60,376 nt of DNA from Perkinsus marinus ATCC 50983 (Eukaryota > Perkinsozoa > Perkinsida > Perkinsidae), in NCBI RefSeq assembly GCF_000006405.1, contig NW_003213014.1:24070-84445 (forward strand). The letters run 5' to 3'. Position numbers and translations under genes: made by a program. Below, one piece after another: positions 44,701-54,045 of the stretch; position 1 is the stretch's first letter, and every line of letters starts with the position of its first letter. Under the pieces are notes generated by a model, which was not told the DNA's origin, searched no databases, and saw only the letters and a program-made list of their open reading frames with translations.

Positions 44701-46327
44701 GCTGTATTATCCATCGAAGAAGCATGCGAGAAGGAGCAAAGCACTCGAGTTACTCTCAACGGAGACCCCATCTGAATCGTTGCCGTACTCAATGCGCATC
44801 TTGGATTTGGTCCCATGGGACGCCCCGAGAGTGTCGAGGGTTGAGCCTCCGGTGGAAGTGGAAATTAGGAAGAGACGGCGGGTTGGTATCTTTGTTGCAC
44901 GCATGCGCATTGTGGATATTTTGTGTCTCTTGAGATACTCGCTACGATGACTGCAGAGCAAAGGAGAACTGAGAAGGAGACGTTGATGAGGAGATTGCAG
45001 AATCCTAAGCCTACAGGTGAGCGCGAGCATGTGACAGTTAATAGTGGACATATGGAGTTCTCAGTGTCGGATTGTATAGCACTGCTGGCGTGGAGTAGGC
45101 GGCTGCGATTGAAGGTGCCCGACGTGAAGAAGATCTATAAAGTGTTGGTTTATACGATGAGGAGTGTTCGGGCTATTCTGAGGAGGTTTAAAGTCCTTCG
45201 GCCGTCTTCTGTCAAGGGTTGGTTGCCTGGTGGGGAGTTTGTGGTTTGAAGGTGTTTCAGGCGCGAGTTCGGCTGATTGCGAGCCATGGGAAACGCGTCT
45301 GAATATGGAGGTCCAATCAGGAGTTGTTGAAGGAGCTACCGCGGATGATGATGAACAGACTAAGCCGTTGGTGATGGTCACAGTGGACGACTTACTGGTA
45401 GGAAAAATGACATCTGTGGGAATCGAACCAGGGATCTTTTGGTTTGTTCAGGAAGTTCTGTTGAAGATCGACCGTTTGCCTCTGGCGCTTGTGATCGAGT
45501 ACAGAGTGGTTACAATCATCGAAGCGGCCTTCGACTGGCGAGTCCGAGCACAATGCCTCGTACACAATTTGGGTCTCGATAGGACCAGACCTAGGCCTTG
45601 GGTCGGCGACCGGCGAACTTTGGTAAGAAGGTCTTCGACATTGTTTATTGAATGGAGGCAGGTATTTTCAGTGTTGGAATATATGAGCGCTTTCTCCAGC
45701 TGATCTCAGAAGTTTATATACGAACTTGGGTAGAAGTGGATAGAAATCAACGAAAATTTCCCGAAATTTCCTCAGAATTTCCATATTGTCACCAACACAT
45801 GTAGTTGACCGTGCGCATATTTTCTCACACTGCGTGTTTTTGTGGGATATTCTTAGTCTTTTTTGTACTTCATCAAATCGACAATGTTGTTAGGAATACT
45901 GGGCAACCCACAATTTGAGATGCACCGACATTTTCGAGCACCCCGAGCGTGTGCCTGATGCTCCTTTGTTACCACGTGCTTGCGATAATCCGGTCCTGGC
46001 ACCACCGGTGGAGGACTATATTCGCAATACTATGCAGATGAGGTTCTTTTACATAGTCGAATGCTGCCGTCACTTCTCAACGGTGAGCTTGTTACGATCG
46101 GAGTGTGTTGTGAACGGGTGCTTTTACAGGTGTACACAGACATGTGTGAAATCTGTAATGTTGTGACGACTCTCTACACTGACACTGACGCATGGATCAC
46201 TTGCGATGTGTGCGATAAGTGGTATCACCAGAAATGTGCTGGTGTGTCACCAGACGCGACCAGCTTTACATGTCCGACCTGCTCGAACGGGACTATAGCG
46301 GCTGCAGGATCGGGTAACACAAAATAG
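38723..46327 (+). CDS. Large PLU-1-like / PHD-finger protein
   Basis: About 20 exons of helical, Glu/Leu/Trp-rich sequence with the repeating pattern of the PLU-1-like domain found C-terminal in KDM5 demethylases: LERLEKWNEEVETVL, HTVEELLEDFKSRALEA, LEEGKEAATMWRERAS, VCRRLESLIKRGEAWEER. More of the same runs through WQHLSRVLREIDSNLV and ELIAASEEWRSLSRHIAETK. The last exon is a PHD finger: CEICNVVTTL...CDVCDKWYHQKC...FTCPTC, a clean C4HC3 set. Start MATTVSSSSSTTSAHQF. I see no JmjC, JmjN or ARID motifs. Introns hold four family-1 MITEs, one family-2 MITE and four T-arm introns. A few joins (near 40720-40800, 41130 and 45200-45260) are not settled. Confidence 0.8.
39136..39228 (+). repeat. T-arm-bearing candidate intron (PLU-1/PHD gene)
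   Basis: 93-nt GT-AG block ending CCGAGGTTCGATCCCTGGG plus TAG. Removal joins EGRDW to TLERLEKW in frame, but the block has no stop and is a multiple of three, so retention is also possible. Confidence 0.6.
39756..39912 (-). mobile_element. MITE family 1 copy in PLU-1/PHD intron
   Basis: Diverged copy with TTCTCAACTCAGCTGAAGAA and GAACATTTCCTATTCCCAT. Splicing across it joins SALR to RLSISKSAAVEEG in frame. Confidence 0.65.
40987..41124 (-). mobile_element. MITE family 1 copy in PLU-1/PHD intron
   Basis: GTGGTCAAGTACATGTGTTG and AATTCTCATTGATTTTAGTA, ending GCGAACATATATTTATCTG. Ends partly decayed. Confidence 0.6.
42068..42195 (+). mobile_element. MITE family 2 copy in PLU-1/PHD intron
   Basis: GGAGTCTCACCCGTTTTACG at the left and CACGGTCGTGACTCTCC at the right. 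In the longest intron of the gene (about 41555-42330). Confidence 0.8.
42550..42599 (+). repeat. T-arm-bearing intron (PLU-1/PHD gene)
   Basis: 50-nt GT-AG intron: GTAAGCC, then GAAGGTCCCGGGTTCAATTC, then a T-rich tract and CAG. Read-through hits TAA at once, while splicing joins SLLE to ISQPIDISGWQHL. Confidence 0.92.
43861..43898 (-). repeat. 38-nt intron that is almost entirely a reverse T-arm
   Basis: GTGGGACCGGGGATCGAACC then GGGGTCTGTTGGTCATAG. Its reverse complement contains ACCCCGGTTCGATCCCCGGT, a near-perfect tRNA T arm. Read-through gives a stop, and splicing joins NNEGEN to VHHSGTETVEDHL. Confidence 0.92.
44163..44340 (+). mobile_element. MITE family 1 copy in PLU-1/PHD intron
   Basis: TAGCGTTGGAATATACGTTT at the left, GACGAGCTCAGGAGTTTCG and AACACATGTAGTTGAAAATA inside, GCGTGTTTTGCCATACTG at the right. 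The next exon starts at SEESFTEGP. Confidence 0.85.
45398..45451 (-). repeat. T-arm-bearing candidate intron (PLU-1/PHD gene)
   Basis: 54-nt GT-AG block starting GTAGGAAAAATGACATCTGT and ending TTCAG, with reverse T-arm GGGAATCGAACCAGGGATCT. It is a multiple of three with no stop, so coding alone does not prove splicing, but it closely resembles the required intron at 30531. Confidence 0.75.
45669..45832 (+). mobile_element. MITE family 1 copy, best preserved
   Basis: CAGTGTTGGAATATATGAGC to GTGCGCATATTTTCTCACAC plus TG, 164 bp. The flanks GGTATTTT and CGTGTTTT match at 6 of 8 positions. In a PLU-1/PHD intron; the candidate donor lies only a few bases upstream of the element. Confidence 0.88.
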
Positions 46328-46371
46328 TTGTCTTTGCATTATAGTGTTTATTCAGATTTGTCACTGCAGCC

Positions 46372-46498
46372 GGGATTCGCAATAATACGTCAAACCTACG
46401 ACGAATCCCTACAGCCACCTCTCGATGCTTTTTCATTTGAAGAGCGTGATGTCTTGGCACGTACCATCAAACAACGGCAACGAATCGGCCGCTTCTAG
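46372..46498 (+). CDS. Orphan coding exon
   Basis: After a good acceptor (CACTGCAG) the frame PGFAIIRQTYDESLQPPLDA, then AFSFEERDVLARTIKQRQ, runs to a stop. It looks coding but its upstream exon is not found; it could be an alternative end of the PHD gene or a separate short gene. Confidence 0.35.
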
Positions 46499-47486
46499 TC
46501 ATCATTACGTTACATTGTGTATCATTCAACGTCATTTCCTGAACACTCTTAGTTTTGTGCTGTGAGAGTATCCACAGTGACATGCGTCGACCTAGAAATC
46601 CCAGTCGGCACAAGCCGCTTGAACTGGGAGATGATGACGCAGCGAGGCCCTCCTGCATTCTCTAGGCGTAACGCGGCGACTATAATTCATCACATTTCCG
46701 TCTCATCGTCATTCTTGGGTAATTCGTCTACTAAAGAAGATACTAATTAACCTCGTTGTAATCACCCTGGTGTAACCATCGTTCTGAGTATAGCATGCTT
46801 CTGCATCAAATCGTATAAGAATGTATATAGCTATACCGCTGCATACAAGTCAGTTACTGGGAGGCATGATCCCCGTATTGCAGCAACAGTGCCTCAGTCG
46901 CACCATGCATTCAGGTCCTTCGATCACAAGAACATTCGACAACTCCGAATTTCGCTCCGGTGCCTTCATTGATGCATGACGCTCCTGAGTGTACTGACGT
47001 ATCAGTGACAACGTGAGTTGAAGGAGCAAGAGGTTGCTCGAGAGAAGTATCATCTCAGACCGACGCGGCATGTAACATACCAGTCGCCCGACCAAAATAA
47101 TCGATGTAGGGGCGAGCCTCACATACTCCTGAACTGGTTCTTTGTGGTCCTCACAGTTACGATCCGCAGTTGCCCATCTGAAGTGGGCTAGGTCAGCATC
47201 AGAAGGAGTACTTCAAAGCTACGGCTTGGATGTTACCTGTTCGAGCCCCAGTTTTGATTACAATTCTACCCGATTTACTAGCCCAACACTTTTTCATGAA
47301 TTCTTGAAAAGCATGCTAGCTAACACTACGACTCGTAATCAACGAGTTACTCTAGATGATGCGATTGACGCGTGAATGATGAAGATATACGTGCGATTCA
47401 GCTCAGAATCAGCAGGTTGTAACTCATTAGAATTTGCGTGAATGATGCAACATAGGCTTGCCGTCCCAACACCCTCGCCCGGTGAG
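46499..47486. other. Intergenic, no gene recognised
   Basis: Minus 47122-46850 and plus 47142-47375 frames are open but have no recognisable features. CCTGTTCGAGCCCCAG at about 47236-47251 is a weak T-arm-like match. Confidence 0.4.
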
Positions 47487-48783
47487 TTACGTCGAAGTAG
47501 TAGTGACCGTAACTGTAGTGGGAAGAGCAGTACTGGCCACTGTAGTAGCAGGAGCAATAGAACCCNNNNNNNNNNNNNNNNNNNNNNNNNNNNNNNNNNN
47601 NNNNNNNNNNNNNNNNNNNNNNNNNNNNNNNNNNNNNNNNNNNNNNNNNNNNNNNNNNNNNNNNNGCACGGCAGTAGTAGCCGCCACTGTTGTAGGCACG
47701 GCAGTAGTAGCCGCCACTGTTGTAGGCACGGCAGTAGTAGTAGCCGCCACTGTTGTAGGCACGGCAGTAGTAGTAGCCGCCACTGTTGTAGGCACGGCAG
47801 TAGTAGCAGCCGCCACTGTTGTAGGCACGGCAGTAGTAGTAGCCGCCACTGTTGTAGGCACGGCAGTAGTAGTAGCCGCCACTGTTGTAGGCACGGCAGT
47901 AGTAGTAGCCGCCACTGTTGTAGGCACGGCAGTAGTAGTAGCCGCCACTGTTGTAGGCACGGCAGTAGTAGCAGCCGCCACTGTTGTAGGCACGGCAGTA
48001 GTAGCAGCCGCCACTGTTGTAGGCACGGCAGTAGTAGCCGCCACTGTTGTAGGCACGGCAGTCACTGTAGTTGACACGAACGTTACGGTTGTTGTGGTGG
48101 TTGTGGGGAAGTTACCACAGACTGATGGGCCGCAGAGCTGATCGCCATCCTGGCAAACAGCAACATGAAGCCACCATTTGCAGTACGATATCCTAGTGCC
48201 GAATAAGCCATCATTCAATGATCGACAGTACGCATCACAGTTGTCACTCGCGGCAGTGTGATCATCAGGAGGAGAAGCAGTCGTGGGAGGATCACCAGTT
48301 GGGCACTCTGACGGCCGACACCTCTGATCGCCACCCTGGCAGACAGGCTCCGGCTTCCACCACTTGCAGTATGAAGACGGCCCATTGAGATCAATGCAGA
48401 AGGCATCGCATGGTGCAGATCTGAATGGATGCCCCCCCGGCAGGAGTAGTTGGTTCCGTTGGTGGTGGCCAGGTCTGCGATTCACAGACGTTATGGTCAC
48501 TGCAAGGTTGATCTCCAACTTGACACACAGGAACCGGTAACCACCACTTGCAGTAGGAGGCAGCGTCGTTGAGGCTTTTGCACATATCGTCGCAAGCCGG
48601 ATTGGGGCCCGAAGGACCTACCGTGACCGAGGGTGTGCTGGATGAGGCCTGAAGCTGTCGGATATTGTACGAAGCCACGGTAGGGATGATTAGAGCTGCG
48701 CTGATAACGGTCATGCCGAGTGGGATAGTCAAGTCTGAAAGCAAGAAGATGACTATGGCATAATGAGCAGCCATAATTCGCAT
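47487..48783 (-). CDS. Secreted CKWW-cysteine-repeat and threonine-rich (mucin-like) protein
   Basis: Start MRIMAAHYAIVIFLLSDLTI gives a signal or anchor helix. Three cysteine modules follow, each with C-x3-C, then SYCKWW, C, GDQ and paired Cys: CDDMCKSLNDAASYCKWW, CDAFCIDLNGPSSYCKWW, and a third with RISYCKWW. Next is a long Thr/Ala/Val/Pro repeat (AVPTTVAATT units of 12-13 residues), a likely O-glycosylated stalk. The end is PTTVTVTTTST. Between modules one and two the reading frame shifts at a run of seven Cs (about 48432-48438 on the plus strand), which may be a homopolymer error. The repeat contains an assembly gap, so the length is unknown. Probably a surface or wall protein. Confidence 0.75.
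47566..47665. other. Assembly gap, 100 N
   Basis: Exactly 100 Ns inside the minisatellite, so the repeat number of the stalk is not known. Confidence 1.
47666..48065 (-). repeat. 36/39-bp coding minisatellite
   Basis: Plus-strand unit GCACGGCAGTAGTAG (with or without an extra TAG/CAG) followed by CCGCCACTGTTGTAG, about 10-11 units. Units differ by a whole codon, so the frame is kept on the minus strand. It continues to the left of the gap. Confidence 0.95.
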
Positions 48784-49671
48784 TGATCTTGAAGGGTGGA
48801 CCACACAAGTCAATCAGAAGAGCTCATCTAGTAGCCTTCGAGTCGAAGGCTTTAACTACCTGCAATTCAATTCGCTTCGGAAGGCGGGAAATCTTAGGGA
48901 TATTTGGAAACGGTTCGATTCTAGGAGAGTATCTTCGCGCATCGCAAAGAGAACACACCTGCGAGATATTCCGAGTCCGATGATTGTTGGGGCCGCATTC
49001 GGATCATCTAATAGTATCATTTATCACTGTTGCTCATCATGTATCATAGCACAGCAATTTAAGATAACCACTCTGGGCATGCAAGTTGTAGTGGGTGGGT
49101 CACTCCAGCGACTCGCTAGAGTCGAGTCACTAGTAGCGACGATGAACACGAGTCCCAAACTAGCGTACCATAATAGAAGGATGCCTTCAGAAGGTGTATA
49201 CTATTTCCATATGGACAGCCTTGAGTACTCTGCCGATGCCTCAATGTTAATGGACTCCTCGGATCTTGGTTGGCCGATTACTACTTAGACTATACAGGAA
49301 AGCCGTTGCCCAAAATGAGATTCAAAAGGAGGTTCCTATGAATCAAGCTCAATATTGGGATAATCCAAATTGGATTCAATGTTCTGCAGTAGAGAATCTC
49401 TACGTTGCTCCCACTTCATTCCTAACTCGTGGCGAATCATTCGTATGATTGTGGATGCGCACGAAAAGGATACTTGCGATTATGAACCGATCCTTCCACG
49501 GATCTTGCCGCGGAAAAAAAATTCGAGCGATCTCTCGGTCCGCTCGAGCTCTTCCCGAACTCTACAATTAATACAACTGTTGGTACTCGCAAAGGAGACT
49601 GCGAACAGTTCATGAAGTGCTCATAGGGGACATGAGTATTCGGCTGCATATGTCAAGTTGTTATCCATCTG
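48784..49671 (+). other. Possible exons of a further secreted-type gene
   Basis: Plus-strand frames such as NQAQYWDNPNWIQCSAVENL (49339-49400) and NTTVGTRKGDCEQFMKCS ending near 49616 look coding, but I cannot join them. No clear start. Confidence 0.3.
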
Positions 49672-51263
49672 ATGCGAAGTCCTTGCATCATAGCTGCTGG
49701 GCTCGCACTGGTAGTGCATCACATCCAAGGGACTGCTAACAAGGCGTCTACCAAAGGATCATTCCTCACCAGATGGGCTCGACGGTCCCTGAGGAAACTG
49801 ACAGGGAGGAAAGAGAAACCTGAAAAAGTAAGAAAGAACTGAGAGAGATTGCGTTACAAGAAGCGGGCCATTTTCTCAAATCTTAGGTGGAAAAGCCTGC
49901 GGATCCTGATCCGGCAAGCGCTGTAAGATCTTTCGAGAGTGTCGCTCTTGGACGATCCTTTTCAGGAAATGGATTGGTTCCTTGCCAGGATGCCAGAGAA
50001 CACGGTGTGATTAACTCATCTAGTAGTCACATACTATGGTGGATCTTATAGGTCTTGACGGAGGGAAGGAAACAAGGGCCTCGTCTCGTGGTAGGATGCC
50101 CTAGCCCATTTTTTGCACTCATCAGTCGTATCAGGAGTCTTGCTCACTCTCTTACATATTCTCGGCGAAAGGAGACCGCATGGCCGGTGGTGATGTAAGA
50201 AGCTTTCTAGTAGCTCGCATTGTGAAAGCATGAGCTATCAGGGAGGCATCGTGGTCGGTGCTAATGTTTGGTTACCTGAATCGGAGCCTTCGAAGAGAGA
50301 ATGCACTCTTGATTATCTTTATGAATGGGACAATGAGTGAGTAACTTCCCTATTATCTCTACCATAATTGCATCACTTTTCAGACTACGAGGTTTGAATC
50401 GTATGCGAGCCCTCCTTAATGTTCGCAGTATTATTTCCATCACCCAAGTACTTGGGGAAGGGCTCACCTGCACTCAGCGACTTCAGAGATACGGCAAACT
50501 AGGCTTGATGTCATCCCGACGACAAGGAAATGATTCGAATTTCGAAAGCGACTTGCTCTCCGATCTCACGAGTGCCTTGAGGGGTTCATCATCCAATGAG
50601 AAAGGCAACGGCAATTTAGCTAGCCACGTGGCAGAGATCAAAGATCAAGCTCTTGAGGGAAATCTACAAGAGGTCGATTTGATGCAACAAGCTCCTGTGT
50701 TCGTTCGAGAATATGTAAATTCTATTCTCAAGTTTGTGAGACTAAAGACATGCCCACCAGTTACTGCAGTAAGAGCCAGACTCGTTGCTAGATAGTTATT
50801 GTTCGTGCATTTCTACCTCTTCAGCGAATTGGAAATGAGGTTGTCACTGTAACCCTCCGCGTTACATCATCCGGGAAGCTAGAACTACACGAGATCGAGA
50901 CAATAGGCTCACGGTGAGTAGCTCGATTGGGTAGGGTTCTTCATGTACCTGCTAATGCGCCTCATCACTTCAATGATTTAATTTAGATCCTGGAGTATTG
51001 ATGATTTCTCTAAGGCAACTGCCGACCTACTGTACGGGATTCAGAAGAGGGCTAGGCAGATCACTACTGATAATCCGATGGAATCATGTGAGCAACAACT
51101 ATTTAAGTTCGGTAAGGCTATCGAGAAACACTGCGAATCGAATAATGATAATGCGAAGCCGGCACTGGGTGATGCACTAAATGTAAGTGACGCAAAAGAG
51201 AAGAGTTCACAACTGGAGAAAGCCGTGACACAGATCTATCAGTTCTTAATGGGTGCATGCTAA
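49672..51263 (+). CDS. Secreted basic protein, tandem family member A
   Basis: Start MRSPCIIAAGLALVVHHIQG is a signal peptide, then a strongly basic segment (RWARRSLRKLTGRKEKPEK). Later exons: VEKPADPDPASAVRSFES, VWLPESEPSKRECTLDYLYE (module with D-Y-L-Y-x-W-x-N-E), LNRMRALLNVRSIISIT, APVFVREYVNSILKFVRLKT, EVVTVTLRVTSSGKLELHE and SWSIDDFSKATADLLYGIQK, ending YQFLMGAC. Introns are short. Members A, B and C share this plan, and no enzyme motif is visible. In a parasite such families are often host-directed, but that is only a suggestion. Confidence 0.72.
50812..51065 (+). repeat. Near-identical tract shared with 53342-53595
   Basis: About 250 nt at roughly 90-95 percent identity to member B by eye, spanning an exon, a whole intron (starting GTGAGTAGCTCGATTGGGTA) and the start of the next exon. 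Sequence on both sides is far more diverged. Confidence 0.88.
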
Positions 51264-51508
51264 CTCCCCGTTGTATTGAAACCCAAAGATGTGTAGCTGT
51301 TGTACTGGAATCCTACTCAATTGAGTTCGTTAACACACTGAGCGGCCGACTTGGCGGTTGTTGGCCTTCAGGATGTGGGAAGGACTGGGACATAGTATCG
51401 ATAATTGTGTTGGTTCATCAGCAGACGGTGACCATTCGAATTCTCCATGGGGTGCTTCCTCATCATTTAATCTCATTCTGCTTGATGGGAGATCGTCGAC
51501 TCATCTTT

Positions 51509-51560
51509 CCGGAGACCGCAGGTTCGATTCCTCGTCGTCAAATGTCGCTAGACAGTTGTT
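51509..51560 (+). repeat. T-arm-like sequence downstream of member A
   Basis: GGAGACCGCAGGTTCGATTC then CTCGTCGTCA, in a block that ends CGCTAG and could be an intron (GTCGACTC...CTAG). No coding frame is available to test it. Confidence 0.5.
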
Positions 51561-51726
51561 GATTTGACCTCCTTCGTTCGATCGGAATTCAATGCTATGG
51601 GAGGCTTAGAGCTATCCATTCATATAGCAGTAGTTGTCAGCTCTAATAGCCACGAGAAATATGAATGTCAGAAATTATTGCTATTTTTAGAACCGTCATT
51701 TGAACAGACTTGACAGATCTTTCCTA

Positions 51727-53805
51727 ATGCGGAGTATTCTTACTCTTGCACTTCCCCTCGCTGTGTATGGTGCTATGGGCCAAACGCACTCTGTAGGAAG
51801 ACACAACAGGAAGTTATCTGAACCGCTGAGATGGTTACGGAAAGTGTTCCGTCGAGCCAGGGGCCAGTTGAAAGGAGTGAGGCACAGACCCCCGAGTCGG
51901 GCTGAGGGAGGAAGCTTATCTGAGGTACGTACAAGAACAATTCAAGTACGGCAGAAACCTAATCAAATCGGTTTTTCTCCACCCCTAGTGTATTTCACTT
52001 TGATGTTATTTTATTCAGGTAAAGGAGTTCGCCGGAGACAGAAGCTCAGAGCTAGTAAGATGGTATGCGCACATTCTCCTCGGCAACACACCAGAGTCGT
52101 CCGTTCATCGATCATTCTGTGTCTACTGCTTGAAATCGAACCTCAATAACTTCAGGTTGAGTACCCATATGAAGACTTTGAGGATGAGCATCCATCTTCT
52201 GTATCAGAGGTAAGGGCTAGCAGTAGTGGCTTCCACTCGAAGGATTCCTCCCTTACCGATCAAGTGCTGTTGAAGCCAGTGTGGTGAGGGATAGTAGGAA
52301 CGTCTTTTTCTCAGATTGAGTTCGATAAAGAGGAGAATGTTGAAAAGCATCTAGCGGTAGGTTAGAGCCCCTCTCCTTGTATCGTCCAGCCGTTGAGGTA
52401 TTCCATTATCAGGAATCGTGCTCGCTCTCCTACTTGTCGCCTTCTAACAATGGCAGCGTTGTAAGTGGGGAAATTTTCGATTGCTTATCTTGGCGATGGA
52501 TATGAGCTTCATTTTCCGATTCTTTCCTGCGCATTATGCGCAATAACATTCCCGGGGAATGCTATTACTGTAAAAGTCATAGACAACTTTTACAGTACAC
52601 TGTTTGAATGGTAGGTTTTACTTGTTCTTTTCTACTTGTAAGCTGATAAGATCTTCTCCAATGAATAAAATGCGACGGTGAATGTATAGTTGAGGACATC
52701 TTGTATTCTGGCACTTCTGGCTAGAACATTACTCTGCCCATTAGGCTGGCATCGTAACTTCTGCCAATGTTTGGGCACTCGATACCGTCCCTCGCTCAAG
52801 CAAGTGCGAATTGGACTACCTCTATTCCTGGAACAATGAGTGAGATGAATACCGTGACAGAACGCGTTGATCTTGACGGTGTCCTGGTAGAATACCAGGA
52901 TTCACTCGAATGAATGTCATTTTCAACATTCATGATATTATCCACTACACGCAGACCCTCGAGTCTGACGTTGAGTGTAGAGAACGTCTTAGATTATGGA
53001 GCTATGCGGGACTATTTAATACTCGGCAAGGGAGGTACGGACAGTCGATACCCATAATTACGATGATCTCACCTCCACTTATAGGAATCAGCGACAATCA
53101 GGCCTGATGGACCATGTGGCCCATGTATGGGGAGATGCGATATCAGCCCGTGAGCACGTTTCTACTGATGTTGCTGATATTCTGAAGAATGCCCGGCTGA
53201 AAAATATTGCTTACGCTCCTTTGGAGAAGGTTCCAATTTTCATACGCGAGTACGTCCTCGATAAGGCGTTGTTGGCGGACACGTGCGTAGCAGCTACCAT
53301 AGTAAGGTGTCTGATACCTTACAGCTTGTCTATGAGCTCGCTCTACCTCTTCAGTCAATTAAGAATGAGGTTGTCACTGTAACCCTCCGCGTTGCATCAT
53401 CCGGTAAGCTAGAACTACACGAGATCGAGACAATAGGCTCACGGTGAGTAGCTCGATTGGGTAGCGTTCTTCATGTAGCTGCTAATGTCCCTCATCACTT
53501 CAATGGATCAATTTAGATCCTGGAGTATTGATGATTTCTCTAAGGCAACTGCCGACCTACTGTACGAGATACAGAAGAGGGCTAGACAGATCACTGATGC
53601 AAATCAAACGAGGTTGTGTGAGAGTCAGCTGTATGAGTATGCTAAAGTTATCGAGGAGCGTGACAGGAAAGAAGGGAGAATGTGGACACCGAAATTGAAG
53701 GGAACTCTCAGTGTGGACGATAAGGATAAAAGAGGACAGCAACTAGCACTAGCAAGATTTATATTTTCTACCACTCTTCCATGGCTTAAAGGGACATCGG
53801 TGTGA
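51727..53805 (+). CDS. Secreted basic protein, tandem family member B
   Basis: The ATG at 51727 gives MRSILTLALPLAVYGAMGQT, a signal peptide, followed by an Arg-rich segment (RWLRKVFRRARGQLKG). Shared modules: SSKCELDYLYSWNNE, MNVIFNIHDIIHYTQTLE, VPIFIREYVLDKALLADTC, EVVTVTLRVASSGKLELHE, SWSIDDFSKATADLLYEIQK, ending LPWLKGTSV. The exons between about 51900 and 52800 are not fully joined. Confidence 0.68.
53342..53595 (+). repeat. Near-identical tract shared with 50812-51065
   Basis: Partner of the member A tract; the intron is as similar as the exons. Confidence 0.88.
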
Positions 53806-54045
53806 ACCTCATTCGTAGTAGATGTTCAAACGTTGTAACGCATGTGCAGTGTTCGAGCAACTTCCTCTTGAGTTGTTCATTCCTGGGAATTTTTCTGGGA
53901 GGAGTGTAACACGTTGAGAGGGAATTCCAGGATCTCGGATGACTCCTTGATCCCGCACATTCCTAGTGGGAAGGGGCGGGCGATGTTAACTTTGATCAAA
54001 AGAACGTTTCCACCAAGTTTCCATCAGTTCTTCGACTATCTGATT

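Noticed and set aside
47442-48141. Plus-strand frames rich in SSSRHCC or TAVVVAAT
   Set aside because: Complement of the Thr-rich repeat; the minus strand has the signal peptide and cysteine modules.
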